From assembly GCA_030146605.1 (NCBI GenBank), contig JASLBO010000314.1, positions 1-5,588 on the forward strand: a stretch of 5,588 nucleotides of DNA, given 5' to 3'. Position 1 is the first letter of the stretch; the number at the start of each line of letters is the position of its first letter. Source of the DNA: Sphingomonas sp. GTDB taxonomy: Bacteria; Pseudomonadota; Alphaproteobacteria; Sphingomonadales; Sphingomonadaceae. The position numbers were made by a program, and so were the translations under genes. A model generated the notes under the pieces. It was not told the origin of the DNA. It searched no databases and worked only from the letters and a program-made list of their open reading frames with translations. Of this stretch, positions 1-5,483 are shown in pieces.

Positions 1-1
1 G

Positions 2-43
2 GCGCCTGCGCGCAAGAGCCGCTGGGGCAAGCCCGGTGCGTGA
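2..43 (+). CDS. 3' end of an upstream gene, product unknown (partial)
   Basis: This reading frame enters from outside the window and ends in TGA at 41-43, giving the tail APARKSRWGKPGA. Eleven of the 13 sense codons end in G or C, as expected for coding DNA here. The frame shared with the next gene contains AGA and several A/T-ending codons over the same stretch, so this frame is the better coding candidate. Its stop lies 8 bases inside the following ligase gene, typical of a tightly packed operon. The tail is basic and shows no recognisable domain. From context it could be a glycosyltransferase or another polysaccharide-locus enzyme, but nothing in the sequence shows that. Confidence 0.45.
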   Translation, partial: APARKSRWGKPGA

Positions 44-1388
44 CTATGCCTTCGTCGTCTTCCTCGCCGCACTGCTGGGCATGGGACTGCGCAAGCCGTT
101 CCTGTTCGTGCTCGCTTATGCCTATATCGACATCGTCTCGCCGCAGCGGCTGACCTATTTGCTGCTCAATTCGGTGCCGATCTCGATGATCGCGGTGGCG
201 CTCGCGGTGCTCGGCTGGCTCGCGTTCGACGACAAGAAGGACGTCCGCGTCGCCCCGCGCCAGTTCCTCATCGTGCTGCTGCTCGGCTATTGCTTCTACA
301 CCACCCTCCACGCCGATTTTCCGCTGGAAGCGAAGGACAAATGGGAATGGGTGTGGAAGGCGCTGGTCTTCGCCGCTTTCCTGCCGCTCACGCTGCGCAC
401 CCGGCTGCGGATCGAATCCTTGCTGCTGTTCATGGTGCTCTCGGCGGCGTCGATCATCATCGTCGGCGGGATCAAGACCGTCGGCTCGGGCGGCGGCTAT
501 GGCGAGCTCAATTTGATGGTGACCAACAATTCGGGGCTCTACGAAGGCTCGACCATCTCGACCGTGGCGATCGCGATCATCCCTTTGATCTTCTGGTTCA
601 CCCGCCACGGCACGATCTTCGCACCCGATTGGCGCGTGAAAACCTTCTCCTACGCATTGATCTTCGCCTGCCTGCTGATCCCGGTGGGCACCTCGACGCG
701 CACCGGCCTGCTCTGCATCGGTCTTCTCGCCTTGCTGATGATCCGCGAAGCGAAGCGTAAGTTCGTCTATCTCGCCGCATTGGGCTGCCTCGGGCTCGCC
801 GCGATCCCCTTCCTTCCTGCCGCCTTCACCGAGCGGATGGAGACGATCAAATCCTATCAGGCCGATGCCTCCGCCTCGACGCGGATCGCCGTGTGGCAGT
901 GGACGATGGACTATGTGAAGACCCACCCCATGGGCGGCGGCTTCGAAGCCTATCGCCAGAACCAGATCCGCTATGAGAAAGTTGCTGTCCAGCAGGCGGA
1001 CGGCAGCCAGGCCAAGGTCGAGCGCAGCCTCGAGGTCGACAAGGCACGCGCCTATCACAGCGCCTATTTCGAAATGCTCGGCGAGCAGGGCTGGCCCGGC
1101 CTCGCGATCTGGCTGATGATCAACCTGTCGGGGCTGTTCCGCATGGAGCTGCTCCGCCGCCGCTATCGCAAGCCCGAGCCGGGGCAGGAATGGATCGCCC
1201 CGCTCGCCTCGGCGCTGCAGAGCGCGCATTTCATCTATCTGCTCGGCGCGGTGTTCATCGCGATCGCCTTCCAGCCCTTCGTCTACATGCTGATCGGCGC
1301 GCAGATCGGGCTCGACACCTATTGTTCGCGCAAACGTGCCGAGAGCGCGTGGCAGCCGCTGCGCAAGCCGAAGGCCGCGATCGCGTGA
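36..1388 (+). CDS. O-glycosylation/O-antigen ligase family membrane protein, exosortase A-associated type
   Basis: A 450-residue polytopic inner-membrane protein with about 11-12 hydrophobic segments. The N-terminus (MRDYAFVVFL, then GLRKPF at 17-22 and SPQRLT at 35-40) resembles the DUF5935 region that opens the 'putative O-glycosylation ligase, exosortase A system-associated' family. The Wzy/WaaL-like core follows: STRTG at 220-224 after a membrane helix, the STRIAVWQWTMDYVKTHPMGGG segment near 281-302 (RxxxW...P.GGG), and HSAYFEMLGEQGWPG at 341-355 with a likely essential His341. Such proteins use lipid-linked glycans as donors, for polymerisation or transfer to an acceptor; the substrate here is unknown. 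The GTG at 36 is chosen because family members begin 'MRD' at this point and the upstream gene stops just inside it; the ribosome site is weak, so translation is probably coupled. The 3' end overlaps the acyltransferase start (GTGA). The exosortase itself is not in the window. A generic O-antigen polymerase is the alternative. Confidence 0.85.
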   Translation: MRDYAFVVFLAALLGMGLRKPFLFVLAYAYIDIVSPQRLTYLLLNSVPISMIAVALAVLGWLAFDDKKDVRVAPRQFLIVLLLGYCFYTTLHADFPLEAKDKWEWVWKALVFAAFLPLTLRTRLRIESLLLFMVLSAASIIIVGGIKTVGSGGGYGELNLMVTNNSGLYEGSTISTVAIAIIPLIFWFTRHGTIFAPDWRVKTFSYALIFACLLIPVGTSTRTGLLCIGLLALLMIREAKRKFVYLAALGCLGLAAIPFLPAAFTERMETIKSYQADASASTRIAVWQWTMDYVKTHPMGGGFEAYRQNQIRYEKVAVQQADGSQAKVERSLEVDKARAYHSAYFEMLGEQGWPGLAIWLMINLSGLFRMELLRRRYRKPEPGQEWIAPLASALQSAHFIYLLGAVFIAIAFQPFVYMLIGAQIGLDTYCSRKRAESAWQPLRKPKAAIA

Positions 1389-2467
1389 AGCCGGAGCTTC
1401 GGGCGCTGACCTCGGTCCGCGGGATCGCGGCATGGCTGGTCGTGCTGTTCCATATCCGCGCGTCGATCGCCGGGCTGCCCGCACCGGCAGCCGCGGTGAT
1501 CGACAGAGGCTATCTCGCGGTCGACTTCTTCTTCCTGCTGTCGGGTTTCGTGATCTGGCTCAGCTGGTCCGCGCGGCTGCGCGAGGGCGCCGGTGCGGTG
1601 CCCGAATTCCTCAGGCGCCGGGTCGCGCGGATCTGGCCGCTCCATCTGTTCGTGCTCGGCTTCGGCGTTGCGCTCGCGCTGCTGCTCCGCGCGACCGGGC
1701 GCGGGGCGCCGGATTTCCCGTTCGCCGAGCTGCCGCTCCACGTCGTGCTGCTCCAGAATTGGGGCTTCACCTCCGCGCTGTCGTGGAACATCCCGGCCTG
1801 GTCGATCTCGTGCGAGTTCGGCGCCTATCTCCTGTTCCCGTGGCTGACGCTGGCGATCGATTGGCGGCGTGTTCCCACCTCCGCGATCCTCGCCGTGATC
1901 GGCGCGCTGCTGCTGCTGCTCCACGCGACCTTCGCGATGCACGGCTGGGACTCGCTCGACCGGGAGATCCCCCGGCTCGGGCCGATCCGCTGCATCCTCC
2001 AGTTCGCGAGCGGAACCGCGATCTGTGCATTGTGGCTCCGCTGGAAGGCGCAGTGGCGGGCGCCGGCGCTGGTCTCGGCGGCTTTCGCGATCCTCGTGCT
2101 GGCGGGCTGGATCGCCGGGCGGCTCCCCGAAACGCTCGCGGCCCCCGCCGCCTTCGCCGCGCTGCTGCTGGTGCTCGCGCTCACCGCCGGCAGAGCGGGC
2201 AACCCGCTCGAAGCCGCGCCGCTCCACTATCTCGGCGAGATCAGCTACGCGACCTATCTCGGCCACTTCCTGCTCTGGTTCGCGTTCAAGCTGGCCTTTG
2301 TCGAGAACATCCACGCCGTGGCGTGGCCGCTGATCGGGCTCTATCTCGCGCTGGTGCTGGCGAGCTCGGCGGCGCTCTACCATTGGATAGAGCGCCCCGC
2401 GCAGAAATGGGTGAACGCGCTGTCGCTCAGGCGGTCGCGACCCGTTCGAACTGCAGGCGGTCGATAA
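1385..2467 (+). CDS. OafA/YrhL-type acyltransferase (acyltransferase 3 family), membrane-bound
   Basis: A 360-residue integral membrane protein of the acyltransferase 3 family, which moves acetyl or other short acyl groups onto surface sugars. Family hallmarks are visible: RALTSVRGIAAWLVVLFHI at 6-24 with the conserved His23 ending helix 1, DFFFLLSGFVIW at 47-58, the basic loop RRRVARIWPLH at 77-87, NIPAWSISCEFGAYLLFPW at 135-153, YLGEISYATYLGHF at 282-295, and the closing IERPAQKW at 335-342. About ten membrane helices are seen and there is no SGNH domain, so it is the short form. The GTG start at 1385 sits in a GTGA overlap with the ligase stop and is preceded by GAAGG (1370-1374), about 10 bases away; a longer in-frame opening upstream lies inside the ligase gene and is not used. 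Context suggests it decorates the glycan handled by the ligase. Its 3' end runs 41 bases into the convergent PfpI gene. The acyl donor and acceptor cannot be read from sequence. Confidence 0.9.
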   Translation: MKPELRALTSVRGIAAWLVVLFHIRASIAGLPAPAAAVIDRGYLAVDFFFLLSGFVIWLSWSARLREGAGAVPEFLRRRVARIWPLHLFVLGFGVALALLLRATGRGAPDFPFAELPLHVVLLQNWGFTSALSWNIPAWSISCEFGAYLLFPWLTLAIDWRRVPTSAILAVIGALLLLLHATFAMHGWDSLDREIPRLGPIRCILQFASGTAICALWLRWKAQWRAPALVSAAFAILVLAGWIAGRLPETLAAPAAFAALLLVLALTAGRAGNPLEAAPLHYLGEISYATYLGHFLLWFAFKLAFVENIHAVAWPLIGLYLALVLASSAALYHWIERPAQKWVNALSLRRSRPVRTAGGR

Positions 2468-2981
2468 TTGCCCGGTTGAACGCGGGAATGTCGGCGGGCT
2501 TGCGGCTGGTGATCAGCTTGCCGTCGATCACGACTTCTTCGTCGAGCACGCTCGCCCCGGCATTGGCGAGGTCGGTCCGCAACGAGGGCCAGCTCGTCAC
2601 CCGGCGGCCGTCGACCACATCCGCCTCGATCAGCAGCCATGGCGCATGGCAGATCGCGGCGACGATCTTGTCGGCCGCGACAAACGCACGGACGATCTCC
2701 ACCGCGCGCTTGTCCATCCGCAATTTGTCGGGGTTGGCCACGCCGCCGGGAAGCACCAGCGCGTCATAGTCCCCGCTCTCGACCTGATCGATCGTGATAT
2801 CGGGGGTGATGCTCTTGCCCTTCTCGCCGCCCTTTTCGCCGGTGATCGGGTCGGACGCCAGCGACGCCAGCGTCACTTCCGCACCGGCATCGAGCAATGC
2901 GCTGCGCGGCTCGAACAGCTCGGATTCTTCAAAACCATCGGTGGCGAGCATCAGCACGCGCACCTGGGACAAGTCGACCAT
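2427..2981 (-). CDS. DJ-1/PfpI family protein, YhbO-like (class I glutamine amidotransferase fold)
   Basis: A soluble, probably cytoplasmic 184-residue protein matching the PfpI/YhbO group along its whole length. Key residues are Glu18 in DGFEESEL (15-22), the nucleophile elbow AICHAPWLL (109-117) with Cys111 and His112, LVLPGG at 75-80, and the C-terminal TSRKPADIPAFNR at 158-170. Glu, Cys and His are the three catalytic-site residues of the family (E12/C100/H101 in the Pyrococcus protease). Members have been reported as proteases, as glyoxalase III or as protein/nucleotide deglycases, and several are stress-induced; which activity applies here is not decidable. The ATG at 2981 is preferred over an in-frame ATG 13 codons upstream: AGAGGA (2989-2994) lies 7 bases before it, and the upstream ATG overlaps the proposed -10 box. 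It is transcribed away from the topoisomerase gene and converges on the acyltransferase. Confidence 0.93.
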   Translation of the reverse strand: MVDLSQVRVLMLATDGFEESELFEPRSALLDAGAEVTLASLASDPITGEKGGEKGKSITPDITIDQVESGDYDALVLPGGVANPDKLRMDKRAVEIVRAFVAADKIVAAICHAPWLLIEADVVDGRRVTSWPSLRTDLANAGASVLDEEVVIDGKLITSRKPADIPAFNRAIIDRLQFERVATA

Positions 2982-3019
2982 CAGGGGTTCCTCTTTTCTT
3001 TCTGGGGAGTTGCCCGACA

Positions 3020-3045
3020 AACTTCTTCACCCCCGCGCAAGTTCC
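3020..3045 (-). promoter_or_regulatory. EcfG-type (general stress sigma) promoter of the PfpI-family gene
   Basis: Read on the minus strand, GGAAC (3045-3041) is followed after 17 bases by AGTT (3023-3020). The alphaproteobacterial EcfG consensus is GGAAC, 16-17 bases, CGTT, so the -35 is perfect and the -10 matches three of four bases including GTT. Transcription would begin around 3010-3015, leaving a purine-rich leader of about 30 bases that carries the AGAGGA ribosome site. Position and orientation fit, but no sigma70-type alternative was excluded experimentally. Confidence 0.6.
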
Positions 3046-3061
3046 GGAACGAAGCGCGGGG
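3031..3061. repeat. GC-rich inverted repeat enclosing palindrome GTTCCGGAAC in the divergent spacer
   Basis: CCCCGCGC (3031-3038) is the exact reverse complement of GCGCGGGG (3054-3061). Between the arms sits the perfect 10-base palindrome GTTCCGGAAC (3041-3050), with AA on its left and GAA on its right, so the whole 31 bases are symmetric apart from one extra base. It lies in the middle of the 113-base spacer between two divergent genes. It may be an operator, a mirrored pair of promoter elements, or both. It is not followed by a T-run on either strand, so a terminator is unlikely. Confidence 0.8.
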
Positions 3062-3070
3062 CCGCGCATT
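3046..3070 (+). promoter_or_regulatory. EcfG-like promoter of the topoisomerase IB-mscS operon
   Basis: GGAAC at 3046-3050 is followed after 16 bases by CATT at 3067-3070, three of four bases of the CGTT -10 consensus but lacking the G. Transcription starting near 3077-3081 would give a very short leader just containing the GAGGAGG ribosome site at 3084-3090. It is weaker than its minus-strand twin because the GGAAC here comes automatically from the palindrome shared with it; only the -10 is independent evidence. Confidence 0.4.
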
Positions 3071-3083
3071 CAGTGCGGCAAGC

Positions 3084-3090
3084 GAGGAGG
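3084..3090 (+). promoter_or_regulatory. Strong ribosome binding site of topoisomerase IB
   Basis: GAGGAGG ends four bases before the ATG at 3095. It is the best Shine-Dalgarno match in the window and decides the start: the reading frame stays open to about 2897, but that extension would run across the divergent spacer and into the PfpI gene on the other strand. Confidence 0.85.
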
Positions 3091-3094
3091 CCCG

Positions 3095-4105
3095 ATGACG
3101 CTCGACGCCATCGTCTATGTCGACGATCATGAACCGGGTATCACGCGGCGCAAGGTTCGCCACGGCTGGGGCTATTGGGATCCGCAGGGCAATCGCATCA
3201 CCGATCGCGACGAGATCGAGCGCCTGAGCAAGATCGGCTTGCCCCCGGCCTATGCCAACGCCTGGTTCTGCCCCGATCCGAACGGCCACATCCAGGCGGT
3301 GGGCTGGGACGACAAGGGCCGCAAGCAATATCGCTACCATGCCGGCTTCCGCGAAGCGCAGGAAACCGCCAAATATGATCGCTGCGCCGGCTTCGGACAG
3401 CGGCTGCCAAGGCTGCGCGAGCGCGTCGAGGCCGACCTCAGGCTGCGCGGCCTGTGCAAGCAGAAGGCAATCGCCGCGGTGGTCCGCCTGCTCGATCTCG
3501 GCACGATTCGCGTCGGCAACGAGGCATATGCCCAGGAGAATAAGAGCTTCGGCGCGACGACGCTGCGCAAGCGCCACGTCAAGGTGAAGGGCCAGACGCT
3601 CAAGCTCCAGTTCCGCGCCAAGTCCGGCAAGCTGCGCATCATGACGATAACCGACCGGACGCTGTCGAGCTTCGTCAAGCGCTGCCAGGACCTGCCGGGC
3701 CAGAACCTGTTCCGCTGGGTCGATGATGCGGGCGAAGCGCATCCGGTCACGTCGACCGATGTGAACGCCTATCTGCGCGAGGCGATGAAGGACGATTTCA
3801 CCGCCAAGAACTTCCGCACCTGGGGTGCCAGCGTCATCGCCTTCCAGGCGCTCGCCACCGCCGACTCCTATCTCGGCATCAAGTCGATGCTCGAGCCGGT
3901 GACCGAGGCGCTCGGCAACACCCCCTCGATCGCGCGCAAATCCTATGTCCATCCGCGGCTGATCGACCTCACCAGGGACAAGGCGGCGCAGGCCGAGTTC
4001 CGCGAGCACTTGCGATTGCCGCGCGCGACCCGCTACCTCAATCGGTACGAACGCGGTCTGATCTCTTTCCTCGAGAACGACGCGCCGCAAGCCAAGGCAG
4101 CCTGA
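3095..4105 (+). CDS. DNA topoisomerase IB (poxvirus/bacterial type)
   Basis: A 336-residue cytoplasmic enzyme that relaxes supercoils by nicking one strand through a 3'-phosphotyrosine link. The N-terminal domain (about 1-90) has the GWGYWDPQGNRI segment (24-35) and GLPPAYANAWFCPDPNGHIQ (48-67) typical of bacterial members; the catalytic domain follows. Active-site residues are visible: Arg139 in TIRVGNE, Lys176 in FRAKSGK, Arg241 in FRTWGAS, Asn275 and nucleophile Tyr284 in SYVHP. Their spacing matches the Deinococcus enzyme (R137, K174, R239, N280, Y289), which likewise has Asn where the vaccinia enzyme has His265. Length is ordinary for the bacterial family. The start follows GAGGAGG and an EcfG-like promoter. 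It is first in an apparent two-gene operon with the mscS-like gene 8 bases downstream, and divergent from the PfpI gene. It is an accessory topoisomerase, not the essential TopA. Confidence 0.96.
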   Translation: MTLDAIVYVDDHEPGITRRKVRHGWGYWDPQGNRITDRDEIERLSKIGLPPAYANAWFCPDPNGHIQAVGWDDKGRKQYRYHAGFREAQETAKYDRCAGFGQRLPRLRERVEADLRLRGLCKQKAIAAVVRLLDLGTIRVGNEAYAQENKSFGATTLRKRHVKVKGQTLKLQFRAKSGKLRIMTITDRTLSSFVKRCQDLPGQNLFRWVDDAGEAHPVTSTDVNAYLREAMKDDFTAKNFRTWGASVIAFQALATADSYLGIKSMLEPVTEALGNTPSIARKSYVHPRLIDLTRDKAAQAEFREHLRLPRATRYLNRYERGLISFLENDAPQAKAA

Positions 4106-4113
4106 CCACCTCC

Positions 4114-5304
4114 ATGACCAATACTACCAACGCTACCGCCGCCAAGCCGCTCATCCCCGCGGGTCCGGACCTGCAGGCGCAGGCCACCACGCTGTTCCGC
4201 GATTCGCTGATCTGGGTCGAGAGTCACTGGCTCAACATCGCGATCGCAGCGGGCATCGCCGTTCTGATCGTCGGCGGGCTTCATGCCGTCCGCGCCTGGG
4301 CGATGCGGCTGTGCCAGCGCGGTTCGGGCACCGCCAGCTGGTATTCGGTGGTCGGCCGCGCACTTTCGAAGACCGGCAACTTCTTCATCATCATGACCGC
4401 GCTGCGGCTGGTGTCGGGCTATGCCGATCCGCCGCAGATGGTGGCGACCACGATCGGCTTCCTGTTCACCATCGCCGCGGTGTTCCAGGTCGCGATCTGG
4501 GTGCGCGAGCTGATCTTCGGCGCGATCGAGCACCGCACCAGCGCGGAAAACTATACCGGCGAAGGCCTGGCCAGCGCGATCGGGATCATCCGCCTGCTCG
4601 TCTCGATCCTATTGTTCGCGATCGCCACGGTGATGGTGCTCAGCAATGTCGGCGTGAACGTCACCGGCCTCGTGGCGGGCCTCGGCATCGGCGGCATCGC
4701 GATCGGTCTGGCGGCGCAGGGCATTTTCGGCGATCTGATCGCCGCGCTGTCGATCATCTTCGACCGTCCCTTTCGCGTCGGCCAGCACATTAAATATGGC
4801 ACCACCGACGGCATCGTCGAGCAGATCGGGCTCAAGTCGACCCGGCTGCGCTCGGTCACGGGCGAGTTGCGGATCATCTCCAACCGCCAGCTGCTCGACA
4901 AGGAGATCCAGAATCTCAGCGACCGCCGCCTGATCCGGTTCAACTGGATGCTCGGCGTCGCCTATGAAACGCCCCCCGAAGTGCTCGACCGGCTACCGCA
5001 GATCCTCAAGGAGATCGCCGAAGAATGCGGGGCCCACGCGGCGCGCAACGGCTTCGCCAATTTCGGTGCCAGCACGCTCGACTATGAATTCATCGTCGAA
5101 CTCGACGGCACCGACTGGACGGCGGCGAACCACACCCGCGACAAGCTCGCGACCACGATCCTGCGCCGCTTCGCGCAGGAAGGGATCAACTTGCCCTATC
5201 CCGCCCAGGCCAGCTTCACCGCCGCGCCCGACGGCACGCTGATCATGCCCTATCCGGAGGTTCAGCCGGTGCGGCGCGTCGACAAGGGCCCCAACGAGAT
5301 CTGA
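4114..5304 (+). CDS. MscS-family mechanosensitive ion channel
   Basis: A 396-residue inner-membrane channel of the small-conductance mechanosensitive family, which opens under membrane tension to release solutes during hypo-osmotic shock. Hydrophobic segments lie near 40-60, 86-103, 111-136, 153-177 and 183-217. The last is the pore helix, rich in Gly/Ala (VAGLGIGGIAIGLAAQGIFG, 187-206), running into DLIAALSIIFDRPFRVGQHI (207-226), the start of the beta domain. The C-terminal domain contains GLKSTRLRS (239-247), ISNRQLLD (255-262), and ends with GINLPYPAQ (357-365), matching the closing motif of MscS proteins. Five helices and 396 residues exceed E. coli MscS (three helices, 286 residues), so it belongs to an extended subgroup. 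The ATG follows the topoisomerase stop by 8 bases; the only ribosome-site-like AAGG (about 4094-4097) is far upstream, so translational coupling is likely. Confidence 0.95.
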   Translation: MTNTTNATAAKPLIPAGPDLQAQATTLFRDSLIWVESHWLNIAIAAGIAVLIVGGLHAVRAWAMRLCQRGSGTASWYSVVGRALSKTGNFFIIMTALRLVSGYADPPQMVATTIGFLFTIAAVFQVAIWVRELIFGAIEHRTSAENYTGEGLASAIGIIRLLVSILLFAIATVMVLSNVGVNVTGLVAGLGIGGIAIGLAAQGIFGDLIAALSIIFDRPFRVGQHIKYGTTDGIVEQIGLKSTRLRSVTGELRIISNRQLLDKEIQNLSDRRLIRFNWMLGVAYETPPEVLDRLPQILKEIAEECGAHAARNGFANFGASTLDYEFIVELDGTDWTAANHTRDKLATTILRRFAQEGINLPYPAQASFTAAPDGTLIMPYPEVQPVRRVDKGPNEI

Positions 5305-5334
5305 ACGACGCACTTTAGAAGATCGGGTTCGCTC

Positions 5335-5365
5335 GATCGGCCGCGATCTCCTTATCGTTAGGAGA
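5335..5365 (+). other. Two short adjoining hairpins in the spacer after the mscS-like gene
   Basis: GATCG (5335-5339) pairs with CGATC (5344-5348) around a four-base loop, and TCTCCT (5347-5352) pairs with AGGAGA (5360-5365) around a seven-base loop. They share two bases, so only one can form fully at a time. Neither is followed by a T-run. They may be incidental, or part of a 3' RNA processing or stabilising structure. Confidence 0.3.
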
Positions 5366-5392
5366 GCCGGACGCTACGTCCCCCGGCATTTT
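5366..5392 (+). terminator. Possible Rho-independent terminator of the topoisomerase-mscS operon
   Basis: GCCGG (5366-5370) can pair with CCGGC (5383-5387), and inside it AC with GT can extend the stem past a C-rich bulge. The stem is followed by ATTTT (5388-5392), a short T-run. It lies about 60 bases after the mscS-like stop codon and before the next gene, as a terminator should. The T-run is short and the stem bulged, so efficiency is doubtful. Confidence 0.4.
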
Positions 5393-5483
5393 CAAATTCC
5401 CGGTCGGGTGAGGCTTGCGATAGCCCCCCTGAATTCCCTAGATGGGGCTGCGTCACGCTGAAAGTGGCGGGGAGAAAGCCTCG

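Noticed and set aside
2005..2040. GGAAC inside the acyltransferase gene as a further EcfG promoter
   Set aside because: No CGTT-like box follows at 16-17 bases, and it lies within a coding region with no start downstream that needs it.
1319..2383. A 354-codon open frame antisense to the acyltransferase
   Set aside because: Its product is Arg/Glu/Gln-rich low-complexity sequence with no hydrophobic core pattern or motif, as expected from a mirrored membrane-protein gene.
1336..2769. A 477-codon plus-strand frame crossing the acyltransferase and the PfpI gene
   Set aside because: It is a shifted frame spanning two real genes on opposite strands and translates to Arg/Ala-rich sequence without family similarity.
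2982..3020. The upstream ATG of the PfpI-family gene, adding 13 residues
   Set aside because: It overlaps the proposed -10 box, has no ribosome site of note, and the added residues include the Shine-Dalgarno sequence of the preferred start.
3031..3061. The spacer inverted repeat as a Rho-independent terminator
   Set aside because: There is no T-run after either arm, and the repeat sits between two divergent starts where no transcript ends are expected.
2897..3094. N-terminal extension of topoisomerase IB to an upstream ATG
   Set aside because: It would lie inside the PfpI coding region and the promoter palindrome, while the ATG at 3095 has an excellent ribosome site and matches the family N-terminus.
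2981..4090. A 369-codon open frame antisense to topoisomerase IB
   Set aside because: The plus strand encodes an enzyme with all catalytic residues in order. The antisense frame has no recognised domain and is the usual stop-free shadow of a GC-rich gene.
5415..5443. A sigma70-like promoter for the MaoC-like gene (TTGCGA, 17 bases, CTAGAT)
   Set aside because: The spacing is right but the -10 matches the TATAAT consensus poorly, so it is no better than chance in a spacer of this length.
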